From positions 1,922,001 to 1,986,000 of the forward strand of contig JAJQJQ010000010.1 of NCBI GenBank assembly GCA_028622995.1: a stretch of DNA of 64,000 nucleotides. The letters run 5' to 3'. Shown one piece after another: positions 36,111 to 47,932 of the stretch. The stretch's first letter is position 1. The number at the start of each line of letters is the position of its first letter. Source of the DNA: Panagrolaimus kolymaensis (lineage: Eukaryota > Nematoda > Chromadorea > Rhabditida > Panagrolaimidae). Under the pieces are notes generated by a model that had not been told where the DNA came from, searched no databases, and saw only the letters and a list, made by a program, of their open reading frames with translations. Made by a program: the position numbers and the translations under genes.

Positions 36111-38651
36111 TTAATATCGAATACCTTGAGGTTGTTGTTGTGGCCGATAGCTATTATCATACATTCGGGGATCTTTTTGAGAAGGTGAATAATCGCTATA
36201 TGCTCCACCTGCATATGGATCAACATTGCCATTTCTTCTTACTTGAGGCGAATATGCTGCACCACCATAATTGGATGGTAAAGTTTCAGTTGTATATGGT
36301 GGACGTTGGTCATACTGTAATGGGAGATTAAAAGAATATGGGTTGAAGATATATATTTAAAGATTTAGATTTATTTTGCGACGCAACGGAATTTTTGAGA
36401 ACTTTAAAAGTGGCTTCTTCTCTCCAAAAATAAGGCTGCGACGCAAAATTTTTCCTTCTTCTCTTTTTTTTCTTGAAAATTTAAATATTATTTTTTTTGC
36501 AGAAAAATACACTTTGTTTAATTAATAATTGCAATAAAATAACACAACAGCTGCAGCTTTAATAATGGAAACTTTTGTAAAGTAAAAAGTTAGACATCGT
36601 CAATTTGATGCTTTGGAGGGAGTAGTCGCCATTATGAGAACGATGCTTGCTGCCACCACTGCTTTTCACAAAAGTCATGAAGATTAAATGCAAAAAAAAA
36701 AATGAAATAAAAAAAATGTCAGGTATAACCGCATTTTATTTTTACTGTTTGTGATTCATCAAACAAACAAATTAAAAGTCATTTGTTGTGTTTGTTTCTT
36801 TACGTTACGTTTTCTTTTTAAGCAGAACGCCCAAAAAAGGTTGTTGTTTTGTTGCGCGGCGGTGGCATTAAAATTTTTATACTGCAAAAAAAAGGGTTAC
36901 GCCCTTTCCATGAAAGCTTTTTATATATTTTTAAAGTCAAGAATTTCTTCTTTTATAATTTTTATTATTTATCAAGAAAGAACGTAAGGTTTTTTTTGTT
37001 AGTGGGTGTTCTCGAATAGGTAAATATTTTTTTATAAAGGCCATTTGAAAAAGGTTTAATTGCAAATATTTTTTAAACAAGCTTTTTAATTTTTTTTTCT
37101 GTAATTTACACATGTTTTTGTTTTTCCCCAAAAATGAAGTAATTTTTATATTGGATATTAAAATCAGGTAATATAAATACATGAATGCGAATGCGATCCC
37201 ATTTTAATCAATGATGACAATAACTAACCTGTTTGTCTCCATCATCAATAACAACACCAGTGTTGCGATTATGCATTCTCTGGAATTTTGCAATGACCAA
37301 TACAATTAGAGAGATCTAAAAAAAGGAGAGAGAATTATAATAAAAAATAAAAATTGATTTGGTTGATTGAAATAAATTTAAACTGACGTGGAATAATTGT
37401 AAACCAAGGAAGAAAATAGCGGCAGCAAGTCGAGCCAAATTCCACTTAAATTAAAAGTTATAATTACTAATTCATGATTTCGAGTTTGATGGACTTACAT
37501 AACTGTACCAAAACATGAAGAAAACAGAAATTAATCCGCGAAAAACTTCAAAACACATAATTGCAATCCATGGAATTAGGAGCCATTCAGAATGAATGCA
37601 AAGTCCGATGAGAATAATTAAACTTGCAATTATAATTAAAACATATGTAAAAATATCCCAGAAAAGGACCCAACTTCGATCTATAATTTGTCATTCATGT
37701 CCTTGCAAATTACACAATATCCTCCATTTTTTTTTGTTATTTTTGGTTTTTTCTTGGATGTTTTTTTAAATAATTTATTGAGGTACAAAAGACGATGGAT
37801 GACCTTCATCGGAGAGAGAGGAAGAATCGATTTGTAACGAAAAACTTCCGTAAACCTCATTTTTTTCTTTCTTAAATTTATTTTTAAACTGCCTGCTTTT
37901 TTTTTTATACATAATTTCTATTAGCCTTATGCTTCCTCCTTGATTGCTAAATAGAAGAAAGAGAAGAAAGTTTGCAAAAAAGAAAAAAGTAAAAAAAGAA
38001 AATTTAATTGTGGCAGCGGCATCATCATCTAAAATAGCGGGTGCGCTTTCTTTCCCTTCGCAATTTATTTAGAAAAAAACCGGTTTCAACGCCCAAAACT
38101 TTTTGAGAAAAATAAATGAATCTATCTATCTATTTTTTCTCCTTGGGCGTTTTTATTGTTATTACTATTATTATTGAATATATCAGAATCATAAAAAAAT
38201 AATTTTGACACTTACTTTGAGCACTATACTTAAGTTCTTCGGTATATAAACCGAAGGAGCAATGATATGATGTGGAATCTTCAATGATAACCGTTTGTTT
38301 ACCATTTGCAAATACAATTTTTCGATTATCTAAAAATCGAATTAAAAACAAAATTGAAAGTAAAAAGCATAAATAAAATGAAAGATTCATGCATACCTGC
38401 ATTAATTTTGCCTTCGGCTTCTAATTCGCAACTAGTATAATGTGATTTATCTCCGTTACGGTTGGTATCAGATAGTCCATATATGGCTAATCCAGTTAAG
38501 AGTGAAAATAGTAGCTAAAATAAGAAGGTTTAATGAAAGAGAAAAAATCTAAAAAGTGATAACTAACCAAAGTATATAATGCAATAAAAACAGACCCAAT
38601 TGAAAGCGGACAACAAAAACAATTTCGAACTTGAACTTCAAATTTGGCCAT
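36111..38651 (-). CDS. Four-pass membrane protein, LAPTM/DUF7027-like
   Basis: Seven exons in transcript order: 38568-38651, 38397-38514, 38216-38329, 37499-37680, 37388-37444, 37229-37315, 36111-36314. They give 281 residues, phases consistent. The N-terminus is cytosolic and Cys-rich (VRNCFCCPLS), followed by a first helix (SIGSVFIALYTLLLFSLLTG). A luminal loop has two Cys (TSCELE and YHCSFG). Three more helices follow: FWDIFTYVLIIIASLIILIG, a segment from LLIPWIAIMCFEVF, and LAAAIFFLGLQLF with ISLIVLVIAK. The tail is Pro/Tyr/Gln-rich (RPPYTTETLPSNYGG, then RPQQQPQGIRY), with PPY-like motifs as in lysosomal LAPTM proteins that bind Nedd4 ligases. The family call rests on topology and the CxCC start, not on a detailed match. 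Function unknown. Confidence 0.7.
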
Positions 38652-41600
38652 CGTTGCGATGCCTCTGTCTACAACTCTATTCTATCCTATTCAATAAATA
38701 AAAAAATCAAGTTTTACGTAACAACTTTTTTTCTTCAACACGCACAAAAAAAGAGAGATAAATTTACAAAAAAAAAAAAACAATTTGTAACAATTACAGC
38801 TATAATAATTTTCAAACGATTATTATTGACGCGACCGCAAGCATCAGAAACAACATTCTTCTTTTTTTCAGAAATAAAAAAATGGCAGAGCACCGTCCTC
38901 GCGCACTACTACCGCTCGTCTCTCAAATAATATTACTAGTAGAAGAAGGAAAAGAAATTCTTTTCATCACACTCACGGATGGCGCCGCATGCAATAAGAA
39001 AGAAGAAGTGCGCAAAAAAAAAAATTCGACGCCAAGAAATCTATTTTTCTTTTCTTTAAAAGTAATAAACACAATCCTTTTTTTAGTTTTTTCCTTTTCT
39101 TTCTTTTTTATTTACGGCATGAAAAGGATTTGAACCAAAAAATGTTTATAATCTCAAAAAATCAAGCAGGGATTTAGAGAAAAAAGTTTTTATTGTCCCA
39201 AAAAAGGAAGTGATGGCTTCATGAAAAAGAGGGAGATCAAAAAAGGCTGGTATGAAATGGAAACAAAATAAAAATTTAAACGACAACAACAATCACTACC
39301 ACCGCCATCATTGCGCAAAACCAGCCAAAAACTATTACGTGTGCTATACACTTTTTTTGCGTTTCTGCCATTTTTTTCTTTTTGTTACTAACTCGATATT
39401 TGCGCAATTTTCTTTTTTTCATTTCCGAAATAGGGAGTTTAAATTTTAAAGACACCGCTGCTCATGGCCTCCTGCAATCAGCAATCAGCAGCAATGTCGG
39501 CCATATTAGGCTTCTTTTTTTCTTCTTCAACGAATTGAGATGAAAAGAAAAACTTGAATGAAGCCATCATGCAAAAAGAAGGAAGAAGTTATTGCCATCA
39601 TTAATTGGTTTCTATTGAGAGAAAAAAAACAAATAAAAATAAAATAAATGACCAACTTTTTTCTCTCAAAAGAAGGTTAAAAAAACACTTGAAAACTATT
39701 TCCTTTTGATTTCTTTGTTTGATTATTTGAATGTTCATTTATTGTATTGATTTATAATGAATTAAGTTTTTTTAAATTTTAAAATGATTTTTAATAAAAA
39801 AAATTAAAATTTTGTTTTTGTTTTTTAATAATTTTTTCTATATTTGTTTTCGACGAAAATAAATTTTCATTGTCGTATTAAAAAAATGAAAATCCTCCGA
39901 TTAATATTATTGTTGCTTTACCCTTTTTTTCTTTTCTATGTAAATAAATAAAAACAAAATATATATATTTTCTTCATAACTTAAATATCTCGCAACAATA
40001 AATTGTTTCTATCGGTCAAGGACAGAAATAGAGATATCAAAAATATCAGCTGTTACCTTTCTTTCGTTTTCCTTTTTCTTGACCCTTTTTATGCGCCTCA
40101 CAACAGCTTTCTATATTAATGAATGAAAGAGAGAAAAATACTCGCCACTTTAGATGACTGCTGGTTTTCAGTTAGTTGTTAGTAGTAACATTGTTCACGT
40201 CGTCCACTCTATGTCACTTTCCATCTATCTTTCTATTGTACATACATAAGAAGACAAAGAAGCTCTTTTTGTTATTTGCAATTGTGATTTTAGTGAATTG
40301 CGATTTAAGAAAGGAGGATACACTACCGCTTTCTTTTTCCTTTTTTTCTTTTCTCTTTCATTAAGCGGTAAAGCATTTGATTGATGTATTGTTGCTCAAG
40401 AAATTCATAGTGACCAGTTTATAAATGATAAAAATCTAGCTTCTTCAGATTATAATATATTTTTATGAATAATTTTGTTAGTTTAAATTAAGAATAAATT
40501 ATGTAAAAAAGAAGTCTGTTAAAAGTTTAAAAACCAAGCCTTAATTTTTTTGTTTTTTTCGACTAGAGTTTTTTTCAATTTTGGTGTTCCTTTTTCTAAA
40601 AAAGCAGTGATTTTTTTAGGCTAAAATATTTTTTCAATATTCGTAAACAAATCCCTCATAATCTGAACGAAGTAAGCTCCGATTTAATCTTATTTCCATC
40701 TCACTCTCTTACGTATTATTATTTTTAAACAAAAAAAGATTTGAAATTTGAGTGTTTCTAGTTAAAAATATTTCTTTTTTCTCATCGCCTTTGTTGGAGA
40801 TGTCGTTGATGATTGTTGATCGATTGATTTTTCCGCTGCTTTTTTTTTGTTCTTGCTGCTGCTAAAAACGAACATAAAATAAAAAATCACTTTCTTAAAG
40901 TTTTTATAAATAAAAAAAATGTTTAAAAAATCCTTTTTTTTTCGTTTCGAAATGGTTCATTCATTCTTTTTTACATACATTATTTTCAAGCTCTTTTGGG
41001 GCGTTTTTTTTCTCTCTCTCAATGGTTATCAGCGATAAAACAAGTTGGGGTTTTTTTATTAGTCTTTTTTAATAGTGTGTGCGTATTTTCTCGTTTCTAA
41101 CACCAAGCAAGCAAAAAGGAAAAGATTGCTGTTGATTAGCAAAGAGAAAAAAAGTCAATGTTTTTTGTTCTCGCTTAAGCAAGCATCCATCTTCACTAAT
41201 GCATTTTCACACATGTTCGATTTTTTTTTTAAATAAATTTTTAGGCGTTCATTTTTAAGCAAGAAAGCTAGAAAAATAGGAAAAATTGTTTGCTTTAAAT
41301 GAACGTTTGCTCAAAAAAAGCATGGGAAGAGCTAATAGCTCTCGAATTTTTTTTTCAATTTTTTTAAATTGTTTTTTTGGGTTTGTTTAAATTCATCGAT
41401 TAATTCTTCCCTTTTTTGTTGTTGCTTAATTAATGGTTGATGATTCTCATTTTGGAATGTTTGTTTTTTGCTTGCTTTTGTAACAAAAGTTTATCTCTTT
41501 ATTTTTCATTTTAAATTTTATAAATTTATTTTCCACCTGATCTTCCTATTTTTTTCTTTCTCGTAATCGGCCGATTTTTTGTTTTTGAATCATATTTAAC

Positions 41601-42044
41601 AGTGATATATAAATATATTTATTTGTTGACAGTCATAAATAATATCATTCATTTATGCAAATTAGATTTTTTCGCGATTTAAAAAATAAAGAATTGTCCG
41701 TAGGCGCCGTACGTTCCACATCACCACCAAACTTTTACAAATACTTATATTGATTCATTTTTATTTTTCTTGCTATAAGTGTAAAATCAACAGCCTTTTT
41801 ACTTGCTGTTTAACAACCAATTCAGACAGCTATTTTTAAATGTCTTTTTTGTTCTATGTATTTTGTAATTACTCATTCTCGAACGCGGTGGTGTCAACAA
41901 GCATTTTGTACATCCACTTGTTTTTTATCCCTCTACGTACTTATCCATTTTTTTATCCTTTTTTTGTTTTTCAGATCTCTCGCATATGGTAAAAGAAAAA
42001 CTGCTCATTTATATTTTTTTATGAGATAAAAGTTAAAAGAGAAA
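38652..42044. other. Divergent intergenic, four-pass protein / Cys-rich orphan
   Basis: About 3.4 kb between start codons facing away from each other. It is AT-rich with long homopolymers. An acceptor-like TTTTTCAG ends near 41974, 70 bases before the 42045 start, and probably marks the 5' leader of that gene. A tRNA B-box look-alike at 39126-39136 lacks a partner A box. No gene is supportable. Confidence 0.5.
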
Positions 42045-42645
42045 ATGAATGTCCAACAGCTTCCTTCTTCATCGGGTTCATCACGATTTCCATCACCATT
42101 ATTTCAAGAATTTGTCCCAGCTGCAATACGCCATAGTCAATATCAACAGCAAAGACCCCAACGTGGAATGAGACCTTCATACCCTCAAGCTTTATTCCCT
42201 CAAGGTCCTCCACCTATGCGTCCACCAAGATTTTATTACAGTCGACCTTTGGCTCCACAGTATATTGCGCCACGTCGGGGTGGTTCTCGCTTTCAAGGTG
42301 GAATGCAACCACCACCATCTTATGGAAATCAATTCACTCCAGAATTTTATCCACAATTTGTAAGACCGGAAACGAATGAACCACCAAAAGATTGTATATG
42401 TGAGCGACCTGAAATGATGATAGTTTGTCAGCGGTAAGCCCAATATTTTTTCTCTTTAAAAAATAAAGTTTTATTTAATTTTTTTATTTTTAAGATGTGG
42501 CTCAGAATTGTTTGGACGCATTCAACGTCAATGTCCTGCACATCTAAAGCGCATTCAATTGATGGATCACAGCGAATGTTCAAATAAATTTTGTCGCAGT
42601 TTACAACTTGTTGAAGTGCCGGTCCACGGGAGTGAAAAATCATAA
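42045..42645 (+). CDS. Uncharacterised Pro-rich protein with C-terminal Cys cluster
   Basis: Exons 42045-42433 and 42495-42645 give 179 residues with matching phase. The first 110 residues are low complexity and rich in Pro, Gln, Arg and aromatics (PPPMRPPRFYYSRP and similar). The last 65 carry a regular Cys pattern: CICERPEMMIVCQRCG, then RQCPAH and ECSNKFC. This is C-x-C-x8-C-x2-C-x11-C-x14-C-x4-C. The segment QRCGSELFGRIQRQCPAHLK looks like a small zinc-binding module. I recall a similar arrangement in uncharacterised animal proteins but cannot name the family with certainty. A splice acceptor about 70 bases upstream of the ATG supports transcription. The real intron and the conserved-looking Cys spacing make a genuine gene likely. 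Function unknown. Confidence 0.7.
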
Positions 42646-43035
42646 AAACATAATTTTTTTAAATATAAATTTTATCACCGTAAAACGAGTACCACATTCC
42701 CCGTCTCTCTTTCGTTTTTGCTTAAAAATCTTTCTTTCAATTATCAAAGCCATAACACCAAAAACATAAATAAATCGGGCAACTTTAATTTTTTAAATAA
42801 CATATAATTTTATTTTGTCATCAAAAAATTTTAATGAAAAGCGTGTCAAATAAAATATTGTTTTAGATAAATTTATTCTATTACTTTTACTTGCAAAAGT
42901 ATAAGAAACGAATATTTTTCTTTTTAAAAAAAATTAATTTATTTTATAAAGCATTATTTTAATCAAACATTTAATTTAATTTTCTTCTTCTTTTATTAGG
43001 GCTAGTTAAAATTAATTTTTATTATTATTTAATAA
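42646..43035. other. Convergent intergenic, Cys-rich orphan / ChAT
   Basis: About 390 bases of AT-rich 3' UTR and spacer between two converging genes. Nothing else is visible. Confidence 0.5.
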
Positions 43036-46005
43036 TTAAGATTTATTATCAATCATTGCATTGTCAATCATTGCCGCCATATCTCTTAAAGCTCTACAAA
43101 CTTCATTAACAAACCTTGCAGCATCTGTATGTCGATACGATTTACGAGCAGAAGTTGCAAAAATAATTTTATTGCTTTGAATATTGTATGCATTTCCATA
43201 ACCATCTTTGACAACAGGACCATAACAAAGATAAGAATCTTCAAATTCAGGTGAAGTCGTTACCTGAAATTACAAAAGATATATTTAATTTAGTACGAGC
43301 TTATAATAGATTTTACTTGACTTGTACTCAATGGAAATCGCATGGTGTCATACCAAAGTTGATCGGTAAAAACATCAAATTGTTTTGTTATTTCCTTTCT
43401 TTTTGCAGCTTCAGCGCATAAAGTGCTGAGTGCACATAAATGATTATCAATTCCATAACCGGTAATGTTCTAAAAATTAACAGCATTCATTATTATTTTG
43501 ACTAAACATTTACAAAAATTAATTACTTCTTTAGTAACCATAGCTTGTTTTATTGCTGCTTCTTTAAATAAATTAATTTTTTCACTCTAAATTAAAAATT
43601 CAACGAAGTTATAAAAACAAAAATAAAAATTTACCAAATCAATTGTTGGACAATCCATTGCTTTAGCCCATTCTAAAGCTTGTGGAGTTGCAGAACGTAT
43701 ATTGTCAACTCGACCTAAGAAAAAGCGTCTAATGGATGCACTTTCATAAGTTGATACTATTCGATTATACATTCTATAAAATATTTTAAAATAAATTAAA
43801 AGTTTTTACGAATAATAATGTTTACCGGTAATGAGCAAGTTGCATGGAAAGCTGAACAAATCCATCTGGGCTAACTCGGAAAGATTTGATTTTTTCTTTT
43901 CCATAATCCGAAAAAACTGTTCTAACAAGTTCTAAATCACCGGCTAATCTAAATAATATTTTTATTTTCCAACCCATTTTCTCTAAAACATACTCATCAA
44001 GATTTTCAATTTGTTTTGAAAGGATTTCACTCATTTTAGGAGTTACTCGCCATCGTAACCCTTTGGGCTTTATTTTCAATTGTGGAGTTGCAATCTAAAA
44101 AAGTTTTTTTTATTGTAAAAAAAACTTCTATAATATCCAACCTGTTTTTTGCTATGATGCTCTTTTTCAAACCGAAGTGCATGTTCCGCCATTTTTATGA
44201 TGACTATACCTTCGGCTACACTATGCTCGATACATAAGCCATTAGTTCCATCAGCAGAAACCACGAGCTTTAAAAAATTTATTAAGATTTAAGAAAAAAT
44301 TATGCTATATTTACTTGAATGGTGTGTTCATACCATCGATTTAGACCTGAATGTTTACTACCATATCCATGTAAAATAAATTGACCTGCGTCAGACATGG
44401 TTTTATTTAAAGGACATGGATCTAAATCTAAACAAACTGAAAATACTGAGCTTGTAACGTAATTTAATGATTCTTGATTCATGGGATCTAAAAATAAAAA
44501 TAGTAATTTTTAAAGATTTATTTTTTTAAATACCCAATTTTGCTTGCGTCCAAAAATCTGCGGCAAAATCCCTCTCTCCCGCAGTTGCTCCCGCAATAGG
44601 AATAGCATTTAATTTGCTCCGATTTCGTGCAATTTCAACAACTTGGGTTAATTGATACAAAATTTCAGAATGTGGCAAAAAATGACCAGCAACTTTAACA
44701 GCAACCGCAAAAGATTGATTTTGGCACATAACCATTACATGTTCATCGTCTTTTACTGGAGTTCGAATCAAAGCATCTTCACCATGCATGGCTTGACGAT
44801 AACTTGTAAGTAATCGATCATATTGATCCATGCACATTGGAATTGTATTATTTTTATCGACATAATCTTTTTCGGTTAAACGCATATCGATGGTATTTTT
44901 AAATTCCAACATTCCTCGAATAAGCCAAGTTGTGTAACTGAAATTTACATATTAAGAATGTGACTAGAAAGAATGGTAAAAATACATCAAACAATCATGT
45001 TCGGTTTGAAAATTTTGCTTTGGAAAAATATAAGCTGGATTTGAATACAATGTCAATGGATATCGAGGCTTCAAATACATTTCAGGCAACCAAAAGCAAT
45101 TAACCCAATTAGGTTGTTTTTCAGAAAGTTGAATTAATTTTTCTTGAAATTGCGTTCCATGTGTGAGAAATTCAGATACATGCTCTGCAGTTTCTTCAAA
45201 TTGTTTATCATCTGCAGCGATGGCACTCGCATATTCCAAATATCGAGAAAATGTATGAGATAATGATGGTACCGGTGGTTTTGGTAATCGCTTCTAAAAA
45301 TATAAAAGAGTAATTTCAAAAGTGGTGAATAAAAAAGGAAACTTTTTTTAACCTTTACAATATTCTGATAATAAAAAAGCTGCTTTGTTTGAGTTTTAAT
45401 AAAATTATTTAGAAACTTATGAATTTTAAACATTTTTTAGTAAGGGTTTCAAATATCTAGGATAATAAGATGGTAAAAATCAACGCTCAATAAATAGTGA
45501 ATTTTTTATAGCAACATTTCTGGAGGATAAAACACAGAGCTTTTTTACACATAAAATTCACTATAATTTTTCTAATGAAAATTTTTTTTCTTGAGCATTT
45601 TTTTGCTTTTAAATAAAGTAGAAAGCAATCTTTTTGAATTGCTTCCGATGTCACCAAATTCTTACAATTTTTTAGCAAAAAAAAGATAGAAACATGGCAG
45701 TAAAGTGGTGATAGACTTTCACTCAACTCGAGTCATCGACTGACTTGATGACTCTTGGGGAACGAACGCATCATTGTAATTAGTAAAAAAATGAAGAAAA
45801 GCAGCAACAACAAAAAAAACTCGTGTCGCAAAGCTATTTAGTTTGGTAATTAAAAAAACATGGCCATCTATGACCCTTCCTAACTAGACATAGAGAAGAA
45901 GGTTTGGGAGAAGTTGTTTTTAGGTTAATTTAATACTAAAGAAGGTTTTGCTTACCTCGTACCAATCATCGGGTGAAAGCATCATGATTCAAAGTTTTGG
46001 TTGTC
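43036..46005 (-). CDS. cha-1: Choline O-acetyltransferase
   Basis: Coding exons in transcript order: 45956-45985, 44996 region exon 44986-45293, 44534-44937, 44315-44487, 44142-44267, 43826-44094, 43635-43773, 43527-43586, 43317-43469, 43036-43263. They give 629 residues, all phases matching. The first exon extends as 5' UTR to 46005, where TTACAG marks an acceptor. Family motifs: [45 protein letters not shown] (catalytic His), [20 protein letters not shown] and RFPLSTSQV. The enzyme makes acetylcholine from choline and acetyl-CoA in cholinergic nerve endings. Sequence is closer to ChAT than to carnitine acetyltransferase, and the adjacent VAChT gene settles it. A 14-residue insertion after LDEYVLEK is noted separately. 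An acceptor upstream of the ATG implies a distant 5' non-coding exon shared with unc-17. Confidence 0.95.
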
Positions 46006-46261
46006 CTGTAACATTTTTTAAATGCATTTTTATTATTTTCGAGTTCACTTTTTAATTTTTATAATATTTTATTTAAATCTTGGTTTAATTCTTTAAAATA
46101 TATTTTAATTTAACAATTTTTTAATTTCAAGTTAAGACTAGAGCTAATATATATAAAGACTTTTAAAGCTGTGAGACAGGCAACTATAAAAACAAAGATA
46201 AATAAAGATCCGTGAATGAAAGAGACTATTTTACAAGATTAAAATATTTATAGCTTAGAAA

Positions 46262-47932
46262 TCACCAGGATGGATTTAAAGGATCATGACGCTTATGAAT
46301 ATCTGCGTGAGGATTTGCAAATCCATTTGCACCATCATTCGTTCCATAACTTTGTTGATAACCATAATCGCTATTATTAATCATATTATCAGTTTGTTGA
46401 TAACCATAGCCATCAAGTTGCTCGCCTTGTAGTTGATTCATTGTAGGTGCAGTAATTTCGTTAGCTTTAGCTTTTGCAGCATCACTAAGATTATCATAGA
46501 CATAGACTTTACGAAGCATATAAATCATGGGAGTATAAAAGATATTTAAGAAACAAATTAATAAATTTAAAGCAACAAAGCCCGCGCTATGAACAACCCC
46601 TCCGGCAATGATTGGGCCAAAAGCATAGGCTAAACTATATGAAATATCAGCAATTGCATAAACTGAACCATAAACGCTAACGTGTCGAGTATCCACGAGA
46701 TATCCAAGCATCGGCAATAAACTTGTATCAATCAATGCAATTCCAAAACAAATCGTTGATAATGGAAGGATGAGGGTCAAAACGGAATTTGTAAATGGCA
46801 CAATGGCACAGCTTAAACCTTCCATGGCTAAACCAATTCCAGCAAATACCCAAGGATATTGCGGATATTTTCTCAGCAATTTGACTGTAATATAAACACC
46901 CAAAACATGTGGGAAAAATGGTGGGAACCAAATCATGCCAACCATCCATCCAGGTGTATCTGGCATAGTTTCAGACATCCATGTTGTTATTGTAGGTTCC
47001 AAAAATGCTAATGAAACATTTGCCATTATCAAAGCTCCCGAACACACTGCTATGAATGGATCCATAAATAGTTTCCACATTGGAGTTCCTTCAAGTCGAT
47101 CACTTCCATCATTGCGATTCCTCGGGGGTTTAGGTTGAATTACCATAAAAACCATAAAAGCATCAATGAGACAAATAAAACTTAAGATAAGAAAGGGAAC
47201 TGGCTTTCCAGCAATGGAATACAAAACAGAACCAAAAGGAGGAGCAACTAAACAACCAAAAGAGATAAAAGCTAAAGCAATTCCAAGTGCTGCAGAACGT
47301 TCATTTTCATCTGTAAATCTATCCGCAATCATAGCAAGGCCAGATGTATCAGCGAACGCTGAACCAAAACCCTAAAACTATGTTTTTGAAACTTTGTAAA
47401 AAGCATAATTTTACCAACCTGTAGGGATCGAGCAAAAAACATTACACCATAACTTCGACCTAATGCAAAGATAGCAGTGGAGCAAAACATGACAATCAAT
47501 CCAATAATCATTGGTAATTCATAACCCACTCTATCAATTATAAAACCAGAGAATGGATTAACAAATATTTGAAGAAGGGCTTTTGAAGCAAATAACCATC
47601 CTAGTTCAATTTCTTCATTCAAATAATCAACTTGTCCTCCAATCATTTTAACAATAATTGTACCATTTTTTAATCGAGTTGTTTCATTACGATATCCTAT
47701 GTATTCAACTTCATAAGCATGAATATCTCGAAGATATTTAGGGATAATAGGCACAATAACCATATAAAGCATATTATCAAGTAAAAGAGCAATTGAGACA
47801 ACAATCAATACAAGCTTTTTTTGCATTTCTGGTTGCTTTACACGCGTATCAATCCATTCTTTAACCCAATCGGTATCTCGATTAAGTAAAGGTATTATGT
47901 AGCCCATTTTGATGAGATTAAAATGTGGATTT
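46262..47932 (-). CDS. unc-17: Vesicular acetylcholine transporter (VAChT)
   Basis: Exons 47419-47907 and 46262-47371 give 532 residues, phase 0 junction. The ATG is at 47905-47907. The same exon runs as 5' UTR to 47932, where a TTTCAG acceptor lies. The product is a 12-helix major facilitator transporter. Helix 1 (IVVSIALLLDNMLYMVIVPI) carries the intramembrane Asp typical of vesicular amine transporters. A glycosylated-type loop follows (YRNETTRLKNGT), then ELGWLFASKALLQIFVNPF, and GFGSAFADTSGLAMIADRF characteristic of VAChT/VMAT. The tail is Gln/Tyr/Asn-rich (DGYGYQQTDNMINNSDYGYQ). It exchanges vesicular protons for acetylcholine. The gene lies between cha-1's first coding exon and the presumed shared promoter, so it is nested in the cha-1 transcription unit as in C. 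elegans. Confidence 0.96.

Noticed and set aside
39126..39136. GGATTTGAACC, a tRNA B-box match on the minus strand
   Set aside because: No A box at a suitable distance and no cloverleaf pairing; a chance match.
43950..43985. Possible ultra-short 25-base intron (GTTGGA to TTTAG) inside ChAT exon 6
   Set aside because: Removing 25 bases shifts the frame straight into a stop, and 25 bases is too short for splicing, so the region is kept as coding.
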